37,530 bases of DNA from DASZTV01 sp035547515. Its GTDB lineage: Bacteria > Actinomycetota > Actinomycetes > JAFAQI01. Under the pieces are notes generated by a model. The model was not told where the DNA came from. It ran no database searches and saw only the letters and a list, made by a program, of their open reading frames with translations. Below, one piece after another: positions 24,592 to 33,602 of the stretch (within the stretch, counting starts at the first letter, position 1; each line of letters opens with the position of its first letter). The translations under genes and the position numbers were made by a program. Location: assembly GCA_035547515.1 (NCBI GenBank), contig DASZUS010000002.1, positions 1 through 37,530 of the forward strand, given 5' to 3'.

Positions 24592-25971
24592 GTGGGCCAA
24601 TCCGCGGCCTGGGCTGCCTACCGAGCGCGCGTCGACGACATGCGACGCGAGCTCGTTGCGCTGCCCGCGAGCGCGCCGGTGAGGCTGCGCAAGCCCGCTC
24701 GTACGTCGAACCTCTTCCGGACCCGCACCGCCGAGCACTCGGCCCTCAACGCGAGCGGCCTGTCCGGCGTGCTCTCCGTGGATGCCGACGCCCGCACCGC
24801 CGACGTGCTGGGCATGACGACGTACGAGGACCTGGTCGCCGCGACCCTCCCCCACGGCCTCCTCCCGCTCGTCGTCCCGCAGCTGAAGACGATCACGCTC
24901 GGCGGCGCGGTCACCGGCCTCGGCATCGAGTCGTCGTCGTTCCGCAACGGGTGCCCTCACGAGTCCGTCCTCGAGATGGACGTGCTCACCGGCGACGGGC
25001 AGATCCTGACCGTCACCCCGGACGGGCCGTACCGCGACCTGTTCTTCGGCTTCCCCAACTCCTACGGCACGCTGGGCTACGCGCTTCGGCTGCGGATCGA
25101 GCTCGAGCCGGTCACGCCCTACATCCACCTTCGCCACCTACGGTTCGGCGACGTCGACACAGCTGCCCGCGCGATCGGTGAGATCTGCGCGCAGGCCCAG
25201 TGGTCCGGCGAACAGGTCGACTTCCTCGACGGGGTGTGGTTCTCGCCGGGCGAGGTCTACCTCTGCCTGGCGAGCTACGCGGCCGCCGCGCCGCGAACGT
25301 CCAACTACACCGGGCAGCAGATCTACTACCGCTCGATCCAGCGCCTGGACGAGGACTGGCTCACCACGCACGACTACCTGTGGCGCTGGGACACCGACTG
25401 GTTCTGGTGCTCGCGGGCGTTCGGCGCGCAGAACCCGCGGATTCGCCGGATCTGGCCGAAGCGCTGGCGGCGCTCCGACGTGTACTGGAAGCTGATCGCG
25501 CTCGAGCGGCGGTACGGCGTCAAGCGGCGCATCGACGCCGCGCGGGGGAAGCCGGAGGAGGAGCCGGTCATCCAGGACGTCGAGATCCCGTTGGATCGCG
25601 TCGCCGAGTTCGTCAGCTTCCTCGACGCCCGTACCGGCATCGAGCCGGTCTGGCTGTGCCCGCTGCGGCAGCGTAACCCGCAAGCGCGTTGGCCGTTGTA
25701 CGACCTCGACCCGGAAACGACGTACGTCAACGTCGGGTTCTGGTCGACCGCGCCGCTTCCCAAGGGCGAGACGGAAGGATTCCACAACCGCGCCATCGAG
25801 CAGGTCGTGGCCGACCTCGGCGGGCGCAAGTCGCTGTACTCCACGTCGTTCTACCCGGAATCGGAGTTCTGGGAGAGCTACGGCGGGGAAGCCTATGAGC
25901 TGCTGAAGAAGACCTACGACCCGGACGGCCGGCTGCTGGACCTGTACGCCAAGACCGTCAAGGGGCGCTAG
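24592..25971 (+). CDS. bfaA: FAD-binding oxidoreductase, 10-methyl fatty acid synthesis (BfaA/TmsA)
   Basis: 459 residues. The FAD-binding PCMH-type domain occupies the N-terminal half, with VPQLKTITLGGAVTGLGIES and ECMDVLTGDG-like elements; the C-terminal half is the substrate domain. In mycobacteria and relatives this enzyme (BfaA, TmsA) reduces the 10-methylene acyl chain made by its partner to 10-methylstearate (tuberculostearate). It is followed after 28 bases by the methyltransferase that makes that intermediate, which is the basis for the specific name. GTG 24592 is chosen from the leaderless promoter pattern. Confidence 0.85.
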   Translation: MGQSAAWAAYRARVDDMRRELVALPASAPVRLRKPARTSNLFRTRTAEHSALNASGLSGVLSVDADARTADVLGMTTYEDLVAATLPHGLLPLVVPQLKTITLGGAVTGLGIESSSFRNGCPHESVLEMDVLTGDGQILTVTPDGPYRDLFFGFPNSYGTLGYALRLRIELEPVTPYIHLRHLRFGDVDTAARAIGEICAQAQWSGEQVDFLDGVWFSPGEVYLCLASYAAAAPRTSNYTGQQIYYRSIQRLDEDWLTTHDYLWRWDTDWFWCSRAFGAQNPRIRRIWPKRWRRSDVYWKLIALERRYGVKRRIDAARGKPEEEPVIQDVEIPLDRVAEFVSFLDARTGIEPVWLCPLRQRNPQARWPLYDLDPETTYVNVGFWSTAPLPKGETEGFHNRAIEQVVADLGGRKSLYSTSFYPESEFWESYGGEAYELLKKTYDPDGRLLDLYAKTVKGR

Positions 25972-25999
25972 CGCCTCGGCCCGAGGAGAGGAGAACCCG

Positions 26000-27253
26000 A
26001 TGCCCAACGCGCTCGCCAACGTGGTGTGGAAGGCGCTCGGCCAGCCCACGATCGCAATCCGCGCGTACGACGGGAGCTCCGCCGGACCGGCCGACGCGCC
26101 GGTCACTGTCGACCTCGTCTCACCTGCCGCCCTCTCGTACCTGATCACGGCGCCGAGCTCGCTGGGTCTGGCCCGCGCCTACGTCAGCGGGCAGATGGAG
26201 ATCACCGGCGACCTCTACGAGCTGCTGAAGGCCGTGTGGACCGATCGCAAGATCGGCTCGCTGTCGTGGGCGGATCGCCTCGACGTGCTGCGCAACCTCG
26301 ACCCGCGGGCGTTGCGCTGGGTCGAGCCACCGGCCGAGGAGTTCCGCGCCCGCCGCCTCCGCAACGGGTTCCGGCACAGCAAGCAGCGCGACGCCGCGGC
26401 GATCAGCCACCACTACGACGTGTCCAACACCTTCTACGAGTGGGTGCTCGGGCCGTCCATGACCTACACGTGCGCCTGCTTTCCCGAAGATTCCTCGACA
26501 CTCGAGGAGGCGCAGGCCCACAAGTACGACCTGGTGGCACGAAAGCTCGGGCTGCAGCCCGGGATGCGGCTGCTCGACGTCGGCTGCGGCTGGGGCGGCA
26601 TGGTGCGCCACGCCGCCAAGCACTACGGCGTCCAGGCGCTGGGCGTGACGCTGTCGCGCAAGCAGGCCGAGTGGGCCTCGAAGGCGATCGCCGAGGACGG
26701 CCTGACCGATGTTGCAGAGGTGCGTTTCAGCGACTACCGCGACGTGACCGAGACCGGGTTCGACGCGGTCTCCTCGATCGGGCTCACCGAGCACATCGGG
26801 CTCGCACAGCTGCCGTCGTACTTCAGCTTCCTGGCGGGCAAGCTGCGTCCCCAAGGACGCCTGCTCAACCACTGCATCACCCGCCCGACAACGACCGAGG
26901 AGGTCAGGACCCGCGGGTTCATCGACCGGTATGTCTTCCCGGACGGCGAGCTCGAGGGCGTCGGCACGATCATCTCGGCGATGCAGGACAACGGCTTCGA
27001 GGTCCGGCACGAGGAGAACCTCCGGGAGCACTACGCGCGCACGCTGCACGGCTGGTGCGACAACCTCGCCGCGCACTGGGACGACGCGGTGAAGGAGGTC
27101 GGGCTGGGCCGGGCCAAGGTGTGGGCGCTCTACATGGCCGGCTCACGTCTCGGCTTCGAACGCCACACCATCGAGCTGCACCAGGTCCTCGGCGTACGCC
27201 TCGACGACCGCGGCGGCTCCGCGATGCCCCTTCGCCCCGACTGGGGCGTCTAG
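26000..27253 (+). CDS. bfaB: SAM-dependent fatty acyl methyltransferase (cyclopropane-synthase family, BfaB/TmsB)
   Basis: 417 residues with a strong AGGAGAGGAG ribosome-binding sequence before ATG 26000. CFA-synthase features: HYDVSN (138-143), SMTYTCACF, SAM loop LLDVGCGWGGM (191-201), and SSIGLTEHIG with the carbonate-site glutamate. In BfaB/TmsB the product is a 10-methylene fatty acid on oleoyl phospholipid rather than a cyclopropane. The pairing with bfaA argues for that, though cyclopropane synthesis remains possible from this gene alone. Confidence 0.9.
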   Translation: MPNALANVVWKALGQPTIAIRAYDGSSAGPADAPVTVDLVSPAALSYLITAPSSLGLARAYVSGQMEITGDLYELLKAVWTDRKIGSLSWADRLDVLRNLDPRALRWVEPPAEEFRARRLRNGFRHSKQRDAAAISHHYDVSNTFYEWVLGPSMTYTCACFPEDSSTLEEAQAHKYDLVARKLGLQPGMRLLDVGCGWGGMVRHAAKHYGVQALGVTLSRKQAEWASKAIAEDGLTDVAEVRFSDYRDVTETGFDAVSSIGLTEHIGLAQLPSYFSFLAGKLRPQGRLLNHCITRPTTTEEVRTRGFIDRYVFPDGELEGVGTIISAMQDNGFEVRHEENLREHYARTLHGWCDNLAAHWDDAVKEVGLGRAKVWALYMAGSRLGFERHTIELHQVLGVRLDDRGGSAMPLRPDWGV

Positions 27254-27281
27254 AAGCAGAGCGACCCGACTGGGGGTCTAG
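27236..27281. repeat. Short direct duplication at the bfaB-mmpL convergence
   Basis: CCCGACTGGGGCGTCTAG (27236-27253) and CCCGACTGGGGGTCTAG (27265-27281) differ by one base, 29 bases apart. The first holds the bfaB stop; the second supplies the stop of the convergent MmpL gene. It looks like a small local duplication at the junction. Confidence 0.5.
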
Positions 27282-29467
27282 ATCTCGAAGTCGGTGACCG
27301 TCAGATCGTCGTCGTAGGTCCGGTCCGGCGGCTCGATGCTCACATGCGGCAGGATCCGGTCCAGCCATCTCGGCAGGTACCAGTTCGAGTTGCCGAGCGT
27401 GTGCATGAGCGCCGGAACCAGCACCGTGCGGAGGATGAACGCGTCGATGAACACGGCTGAGGCGAGCCCCAGCCCGAACTCCGCAACCTGGCGTTGCCCG
27501 CCGAAGACGAAGGCGACGAACACCGCGATCATGATGCTCGCCGCCGCCGTGATCACCCGGCCGGTCTCAGCCTGACCGATCCGGACCGAGCGGCGGTTGT
27601 CCCCGGTATGGATCCACTCCTCGTGCATGCGGCTGACGAGGAACACCTGGTAGTCCATGGACAGCCCGAACAGGATCGCGAACATGATCACCGGCACGAA
27701 CGCGTCGACCGGGCCGGGGCGTCCGATGGTGAAGATGTTCGCCAGGTGACCCTCCTGGAAGACGAAGACCATCACCCCGAAGCTCGCGGCGGCGGCGAAC
27801 ACGTTCATGACCGAAGCCGTGAGCGGGATCACCAGGCTGCGGAAGGCGACCATCAGCAGCAGGGACGCGACCAGCACCACGACCGCGATGAACAGCGGCA
27901 GCTTCGTGGACAGGACGTGCGAGAAGTCGATGATCGCGCCGGTCGAGCCGCCCACGTAGGCAAGGGCGATCGGAGATCCGGGTAACACGGCGGGGATGAC
28001 CGTCTTCCGCAGCCGTTGCACGAGGTCGGTCGTCGCCTGAGCCTCGGGCGAGCTCTTCGGCACCACGACCATGACCGCGGTACGCCGGTCCAGGCCCATC
28101 ACCGCGGGCGTCACCGTCGCCACATCCGGCTGCTTGGCCAGCGCTGCCTGCAAGCCGGCGAACTCGCTGGGCGAGCCCGGCGTCTTGAGCTGCGCGACCA
28201 CCTGCATGTTGCCGTTGAAGCCTGGGCCGAAGCCCTCGCTCAGCAGGTCGTAGGCCTTTCTGGTGGTGTGGCTCGCCGGGTCGTTGCCAGCGTCGGCCGA
28301 CCCGAGTCGCATCGAGAAGAACGGCGCTCCCACCACGATGATCACCGCGACCGCCACGATCGCGAAGACGAACCGGCGACGTTCGACGAGGCCGGACCAA
28401 CGAAGCCAGCCACCGGTGACGTGGCTGTCGTCAGGGCCGTGGGCCGTCAGCCGAGCAAGCCTGCGGCGGCCGAGCACCTTCAGCCCCATGAAGCTGAGCA
28501 GGGCGGGCGTCAGGGTCAGTGACGCGAGCATCGTCAGCGCCACGGTGATCGCCGTACCGACCGCCACCCCGACCAGGAAGGTGACGTTGAGCAGCAGGAG
28601 GCCGAGCAGCGCGATGCAGACCGTTGCCCCGGCAAAAAGCACCGCCCGGCCCGAGGTGTTCAGCGATGCGGCGATGGAGTCCTCGACGTCCATGCCGTGC
28701 AGCAGGTTGTTGCGATGGCGGCTGACGATGAAGAGGGCATAGTCCACCCCTACGCCCAGGCCCATCAGCACCGAGAGCTGCTTGGCGAAGGGCGCGACCG
28801 ACAGGCCATGAGAGAGCAGGCCCTCGATCGAGGTCCCAACGAGGATCGCGAAGATCGCCGCGATCAGCGGCGTCACCATCCCGCGCCACGAGCCGAAGGC
28901 GAGGAACAGGATGACCGCCGAGGCGAGGATGCCGGCGATCTCGCTCGGCCCGGTCGACACGGTTTGCAGCAGCTCGATGCCCTCACCGCCGAGCTCCACC
29001 TGCACGTAGTCGCTGTCGATCGACTGCGCCGTGCTGATCAACGACTCGAAGGTCGAACGCGGTAGGACGTTGGCCATCTTGTCGAACTGCACGTCGGCGA
29101 ACGCGATCGTGCCATCCCGACTGATCTGGCCGGCGCCCTCCGGGCCGAACGGCGAGATCACCGCGACCACGTCGGGGAGCCGCGCGACCTTGGCAAGCAT
29201 CGCGTTCTCGCTCCGCTCGACCGCAGGATCGGTGACCTTGCCTCGCGTGGTGTGGATCACGACCTGCTCGATGTCGCCGGCGGCTTGCGGGAAGTCGGCG
29301 CGGAGCAGGTCGATCGCCTGCTGGGTCTGGGTGTGTGGCAGGTCGAAGCTGTTGGAGTACGTCGCGCCGATGCGATGGGAGATCGTCACGGTGTAGACGG
29401 CGGTCGCGATCCACAACGCGACAACGATCCATCGGTACCGCACGCAGGCGCGCGCGAGGCCACTCAT
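27278..29467 (-). CDS. MmpL-family RND lipid transporter
   Basis: 729 residues with about twelve transmembrane helices in two halves, each with a large extracytoplasmic loop. The proton-relay Asp-Tyr pairs are Asp242-Tyr243 (GVGVDYALFIVSR) and Asp605-Tyr606 (GLSMDYQVFLVSR), as in MmpL3. Start ATG 29467 follows AAGGGGAG. Its length is that of the short actinobacterial MmpLs rather than the 900+ residue mycobacterial types. Convergent with bfaAB; export of an envelope lipid is a reasonable inference, but which one is unknown. Confidence 0.92.
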   Translation of the reverse strand: MSGLARACVRYRWIVVALWIATAVYTVTISHRIGATYSNSFDLPHTQTQQAIDLLRADFPQAAGDIEQVVIHTTRGKVTDPAVERSENAMLAKVARLPDVVAVISPFGPEGAGQISRDGTIAFADVQFDKMANVLPRSTFESLISTAQSIDSDYVQVELGGEGIELLQTVSTGPSEIAGILASAVILFLAFGSWRGMVTPLIAAIFAILVGTSIEGLLSHGLSVAPFAKQLSVLMGLGVGVDYALFIVSRHRNNLLHGMDVEDSIAASLNTSGRAVLFAGATVCIALLGLLLLNVTFLVGVAVGTAITVALTMLASLTLTPALLSFMGLKVLGRRRLARLTAHGPDDSHVTGGWLRWSGLVERRRFVFAIVAVAVIIVVGAPFFSMRLGSADAGNDPASHTTRKAYDLLSEGFGPGFNGNMQVVAQLKTPGSPSEFAGLQAALAKQPDVATVTPAVMGLDRRTAVMVVVPKSSPEAQATTDLVQRLRKTVIPAVLPGSPIALAYVGGSTGAIIDFSHVLSTKLPLFIAVVVLVASLLLMVAFRSLVIPLTASVMNVFAAAASFGVMVFVFQEGHLANIFTIGRPGPVDAFVPVIMFAILFGLSMDYQVFLVSRMHEEWIHTGDNRRSVRIGQAETGRVITAAASIMIAVFVAFVFGGQRQVAEFGLGLASAVFIDAFILRTVLVPALMHTLGNSNWYLPRWLDRILPHVSIEPPDRTYDDDLTVTDFEI

Positions 29468-29550
29468 GAAGCTCCCCTTGATTCCGCCCCCTGCGGTTGT
29501 CCCATTGTCCGGGACGGCCCTCCCGCAACTCACACCGGGAGGCGGCAGGC

Positions 29551-30522
29551 TCAAGCGCTGGTAGTCGGGTACCGCACGTAGGCGTCGCGCAGCGTCCGCA
29601 CAAAGGCCGGGTCGCTCACCGGGTCCGCCGGGATCGCCAACCGTTCACCCCGCGACTCGAAGTCCGCGGCGAAGCGCCGCAGCACCTCGGCGAGGTCGAT
29701 GTCCTCGAGGTGCTCGTCGTGGCGTCGACGATCCGGCTCGTCGTGAAAGACGATCCCCTTCCACGACAGGCTCACCCGGATCCGGTCGGTGCTGAACGTG
29801 GCGAGCTCGTCACCAGCGTCGACGATCGCCCAGGTCCTGGCGTCCCGGCGGACCAGCTCGGCGTCGCGCGACATGGTCACCATGCCGTCCTCGACGCGAC
29901 CCGTGGGGCGCACCCGGTGCCACATGAAGTCGTTGTCGGCGACGATTGCGGTGTTGTCGATGTCGCCCTCATGGAGCACCGATGCGGCGGCCGGACCCTG
30001 CGGCCAGTACTCGAAGCCGCCGTCGTCACCCCGGTAGAACCACGCGACACCGGTCGCGACCTTGACCCGCTCGGCTTCGAACAGCGCGGACAGGCCCATG
30101 ATCGTGAGGAAGGTGATCGGGCACGTCGTGCGGTCGAACCCGCGGAACGCCGGGACATCGGTGTGACCGGCTCCCTGCGGGAACGGCAGCTGCCAGGTGA
30201 GGTTCACGTACACCGTCGTCGGCCGCACGATCTGCGCATCGAAGACCTGCTTCGCGGCCTCGCAGAACGCCTCGCTGTCCAGCAGCGGCTGCACGCCGTC
30301 GAGCACCTCGCCGTCGAACGCCCAGTTGCCTCGGAACACCGGCGCGACGATCATCTGTGCCGGCTCGTCCGAGCCCGACAGAGCGGCGTACTCCGCACTG
30401 TTGGCGAAGTAGCGCTGCACGGGCCAGTACGGCGCATGCGTGTCGATGAGCCGCCAGACCTCGTCCCGGTCCTCGACCACGTGATCGAGCTTCACGGGAG
30501 TCCTGGGCAACGGCAGCGGCAC
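29551..30522 (-). CDS. Uncharacterised protein with a His-x-Asp motif, possible 2OG-Fe(II) oxygenase
   Basis: 323 residues with no family I recognise. It contains a candidate iron triad: His120-x-Asp122 in GAGHTDVPAF and His202 in MWHRVRPTGR, with arginines at 205 and 209 that could bind 2-oxoglutarate. The spacing, about 80 residues, fits jelly-roll dioxygenases, but a cupin of another function is possible. GTG 30522 follows TAAGGT by seven bases (leaderless). It lies 28 bases from the carboxyltransferase gene on the same strand, between that gene and mmpL. Confidence 0.6.
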   Translation of the reverse strand: MPLPLPRTPVKLDHVVEDRDEVWRLIDTHAPYWPVQRYFANSAEYAALSGSDEPAQMIVAPVFRGNWAFDGEVLDGVQPLLDSEAFCEAAKQVFDAQIVRPTTVYVNLTWQLPFPQGAGHTDVPAFRGFDRTTCPITFLTIMGLSALFEAERVKVATGVAWFYRGDDGGFEYWPQGPAAASVLHEGDIDNTAIVADNDFMWHRVRPTGRVEDGMVTMSRDAELVRRDARTWAIVDAGDELATFSTDRIRVSLSWKGIVFHDEPDRRRHDEHLEDIDLAEVLRRFAADFESRGERLAIPADPVSDPAFVRTLRDAYVRYPTTSA

Positions 30523-30550
30523 AACCGGGACCTTACTCAGGTCCAGCGCG

Positions 30551-32098
30551 CTACCAGGTGTCCACGACGCGACGCCGGGCGGCTCGCGGCGGCGGCTGCC
30601 ACGCCCTCAGCAGCGCTGCGACCCGCTGGCGCGTGTGCGCGGGATCGATGACGTCGTCGATCTCGTCGTACGTCGCGGCCGACAGCGCGCCACCCTCCTG
30701 GTAGGCCGCCGCGACGAGTGCCTCATAGGTCCGCTGCCGCTCCGCCTCGTCCTCGATCGCTTCGAGCTCCTTGCGCATCGCCAGCCGTACCGCGCCCTCG
30801 AGCCCCATGCCTCCGACCTCGCCGGTGGGCCACGACAGCGTCGCGAGCGTGGCGTGGAAGTCGCCGCCGGCCATCGCCATCGCGCCGAGGCCGTAGCCCT
30901 TGCGCAGGATCACCATCACCACCGGCACGGTGAGCGTCGCGCCGACGGTGAAAAGCCGTGACGTGTGGCGGACCAGGCCGGTCTGCTCCGCGGCGGGACC
31001 GACCATCATCCCGGGCGTGTCGCACAGCGAGAGCACCGGGAGATCGAACGCGTCACACAGCTGAAGGAACCGCGAGGCCTTGTCGGCGCAGTCACTGGTG
31101 ATCGCGCCGGCCAGGTGCATCGGGTTGTTCGCAATGACGCCGATCGGCCGTCCCTCGATTCGCGCGAAGGCGGTCACCATGCCTCGCGCGAACCGGGGGC
31201 GGAGCTCTAGCACCGAGCCGTCGTCGGCGAGCAAGGCCAGCGCCTTTCGGACGTCGTAGGCCCGGCGCCGGTTCTCCGGGACCACGTCACGCAGCAATGT
31301 CTGATCGGCCTCGGCCCACTTCGGCTGCTCAGGACCGAAACCGTCCAACGCCCGCTTCGCGAGCTCGACGGCATCGGCATCGTCGGCAGCGCTCAGGTCG
31401 ACCGTGCCGATCTTCACGTGCATCTCCTGCGGTCCGACCTCGTCCGGGTCGACCACACCGAGACCGCCGCCCTCGATCATCGCGGGCCCGGCCATCCCGA
31501 TGCTCGCTTCGGGTGTCGCAATCGTCACGTCGCAGCATCCGAACAGCGACGCATTGCCGGCGAAGCAGCGCCCGGAGGCGATGCCGATGCGCGGGACGAT
31601 CCCGGACAGCGCGGCGAACCGGCCGAAGGTTGGTACGTCGAGGCCGCCGACCGTCCGGACGTCGACGTCACCGGGCCGGCCGCCACCGCCCTCGGCGAAC
31701 AGCACCAGCGGCAGGCGCTCGCGGCGAACCACCTCGAGGAAGCGGTCGGTCTTCTTGTGGCCGATCGCTCCTTGCGTGCGGGCCAACACCATCACGTCGT
31801 ACCCGATCACCGCGATCCGGCGACCCTCGACGGTGCCGACGCCCGTGATTACCCCGTCAGCGGGCGTCGAGGCAAGCAGGTCGTCCAGGCTGCGCCGGCC
31901 GCGCTGGGCGGCGATGGCGAGCCCGCCCCACTCGTGCAGGCTGTCCGGGTCGAGCAAGTCGTCGAGGTTCTCGCGGATGGTGCGCCGGCCGCGGGCATGC
32001 ACCTTCGCGACGGCCTCGGCGCGCGCAGCGTCGTGCAGCAGCGCCTGGCGCTCGCGCACCTTCGCAAGCTCGGGGCGTACGTCGTCAGGGTCGGCCAC
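30551..32098 (-). CDS. Acyl-CoA carboxylase carboxyltransferase subunit
   Basis: 515 residues, a double crotonase-fold carboxyltransferase transferring CO2 from carboxybiotin to an acyl-CoA. The N-half has SGRCFAGNASLFGCCD and PAMIEGGGLG; the C-half has SLCDTPGMMVGPAAEQTG and RKGYGLGAMAMAGG, with the last forming the acyl-CoA pocket. The acceptor (propionyl-, methylcrotonyl- or other) cannot be told. It is about 18 kb from the biotin carboxylase and free biotinyl carrier in this window and is the best visible partner for them. Confidence 0.92.
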   Translation of the reverse strand: MADPDDVRPELAKVRERQALLHDAARAEAVAKVHARGRRTIRENLDDLLDPDSLHEWGGLAIAAQRGRRSLDDLLASTPADGVITGVGTVEGRRIAVIGYDVMVLARTQGAIGHKKTDRFLEVVRRERLPLVLFAEGGGGRPGDVDVRTVGGLDVPTFGRFAALSGIVPRIGIASGRCFAGNASLFGCCDVTIATPEASIGMAGPAMIEGGGLGVVDPDEVGPQEMHVKIGTVDLSAADDADAVELAKRALDGFGPEQPKWAEADQTLLRDVVPENRRRAYDVRKALALLADDGSVLELRPRFARGMVTAFARIEGRPIGVIANNPMHLAGAITSDCADKASRFLQLCDAFDLPVLSLCDTPGMMVGPAAEQTGLVRHTSRLFTVGATLTVPVVMVILRKGYGLGAMAMAGGDFHATLATLSWPTGEVGGMGLEGAVRLAMRKELEAIEDEAERQRTYEALVAAAYQEGGALSAATYDEIDDVIDPAHTRQRVAALLRAWQPPPRAARRRVVDTW

Positions 32099-32120
32099 CC
32101 GACGAGTATCCGCCAGGCTC

Positions 32121-32891
32121 TTACTCGGGTAACGCGACGATCAGGCGCAGCGATCCGACGTACTCGGGCTGACTGCGCAGCGCTGCATACTTGCGGTCCC
32201 ATTCGCCGGATTCGAGGGCTGTGCGCAGCCGCTCCACCGACGCCGCCGCGATCTCCTCATCCACGAATGCCCATGCCGACTGCGCCTGCCTGACGGCAGG
32301 ATCGAGCATCCGCTCCGGCCTTCCGTAGAAGGCCTCCGCGAATCCATCCACGCAGTCGAGCGGAATCGGGATCGTCTTGACCAGCGACCTGCCGCCGAGC
32401 ACAGCGCGCACGTGGTCGATGTCCGGGTAGCGAGCACCCTCCGCAGCGATCAGCTCCGGCAAGTACTCCGCGAGCCACAGCCGGCTCAGCGACGCTGCAT
32501 CGAAAGTGAGGATCACCACCGGCCCCCGGCTGACCCGGCGCAGCTCGGCCAGCCCTTGGTCGAGGTCGCACCACTGGTGAATGGTCACGGTAGCCATGGC
32601 GGCGTCGAACCAGTTGTCCGGAAAGGGCAGCGCCTCGGCGATGGCATCAATGGCGGGCACCAGCTCGGGCGGACGCTGGGCACGCATGCCCGCGGACGGC
32701 TCGACCGCCGTCACATCGCGATCGCGCGGCTCGTAGGAGCCGGCGCCCGCGCCGACGTTGACGACCGTCACCGCGTCGCCGAGCGCTTCGATGACGTGGG
32801 CCGCGATCCGGGGGTCAGTCCTCCGCTGGACGGCGTACCCATGGCCGCCGGCCTCGTAGTCGAAGTCCCCGGCGCTGCTGGCGCGTACCAG
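32121..32891 (-). CDS. Class I SAM-dependent methyltransferase
   Basis: 256 residues from a CTG at 32891, or 259 from an ATC at 32900. No ATG, GTG or TTG gives a sensible N-terminus: the frame has no such codon between the end of the M24 gene and motif I. The SAM loop VVNVGAGAGSYEP (43-55) and acidic strand AVEPSAGM (62-69) are intact, followed by PFPDNWFDAAMATVTIHQW, typical of class I small-molecule methyltransferases. GAGGAG lies seven bases before the ATC codon. The gene overlaps or touches the M24 stop and is probably coupled to it. Confidence 0.8.
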   Translation of the reverse strand: MVRASSAGDFDYEAGGHGYAVQRRTDPRIAAHVIEALGDAVTVVNVGAGAGSYEPRDRDVTAVEPSAGMRAQRPPELVPAIDAIAEALPFPDNWFDAAMATVTIHQWCDLDQGLAELRRVSRGPVVILTFDAASLSRLWLAEYLPELIAAEGARYPDIDHVRAVLGGRSLVKTIPIPLDCVDGFAEAFYGRPERMLDPAVRQAQSAWAFVDEEIAAASVERLRTALESGEWDRKYAALRSQPEYVGSLRLIVALPE

Positions 32892-32892
32892 G

Positions 32893-33582
32893 TCAGAGAT
32901 CGAGCAGCTCCTCGTAGAACCCGCCGATCTCTCGCTCGCGGTCGACCAGGTGCACTTCGAGGATCCAGTGACAGACGTTGCCCGCGGCGTCGAGGCCGCG
33001 CAGTGGCCGGTCGTTGCCGGGCATGATGTCGGAGTACACGTCGTGGCCTTCGATGTCGTCGTGGGGGAACTCGCCGACGAGATGCCCGGCGATCCGTCCG
33101 CCCCACTGCCACCCATGGCGTTCGGCTTCGGCTGCCATGAAACCGAAGAGCTGCTCGCCGGTGATGTCGGGTGAGGCCTGGAAGTGCGCCCGGCCGGCAT
33201 CGAAGATGACCGGCAGGCTGTCGCGCAGCCGGTGCTTGTGCGGGTCGTCTCCGAGCACGTAGGTCCGCCCGAAGTCCGCCTCCCACTCGCTGAAGATCGG
33301 CCCGAAGTCGGCGAAGACGATGTCGTCTTCCTCGATGACCCGGTCCGGCGGGTTGTCGCGGTACGGCGCGAGGGTGTTGCGGCCGGCACGGATGATCCGC
33401 TTGTGCCAGTGCCGCTCAACGCCGAGCCGCGCCGCGGCCAGATCCCGGACCGCGTCGCTGGCTTGCCGTTCGCTGATCCCCGGCCGGATGATCCCGGTCT
33501 CGTCGATCGCGGCGAACAGCTCGTGTGCCATTGTCTGCGCCTTTCGCAGGCTCTCGACACGCGCCGCCTCGTCTGCCTCCAC
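32893..33582 (-). CDS. M24-family metallopeptidase-like protein
   Basis: 229 residues of the pita-bread fold shared by Xaa-Pro aminopeptidases and methionine aminopeptidases. Metal ligand candidates Asp92 (VFADFG), Asp103 (EADFGRTY), His167 (AGHLVGEFPHDD) and Glu209 (LEVHL) are in place. It lacks the extra N-terminal domain of classical prolidases. GTG 33582 follows a TACCTT hexamer by six bases (leaderless). It lies just downstream of zur (20-base gap), and the methyltransferase follows directly. Confidence 0.82.
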   Translation of the reverse strand: MEADEAARVESLRKAQTMAHELFAAIDETGIIRPGISERQASDAVRDLAAARLGVERHWHKRIIRAGRNTLAPYRDNPPDRVIEEDDIVFADFGPIFSEWEADFGRTYVLGDDPHKHRLRDSLPVIFDAGRAHFQASPDITGEQLFGFMAAEAERHGWQWGGRIAGHLVGEFPHDDIEGHDVYSDIMPGNDRPLRGLDAAGNVCHWILEVHLVDREREIGGFYEELLDL

Positions 33583-33602
33583 GCGCCGAAGGTACCGAGA
33601 AC

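Noticed and set aside
32121..33560. One protein fusing the methyltransferase to a frame across the M24 gene
   Set aside because: The upstream part is a shadow frame of the M24 gene, Ser/Arg-rich with no domain; the methyltransferase domain begins after the M24 stop.
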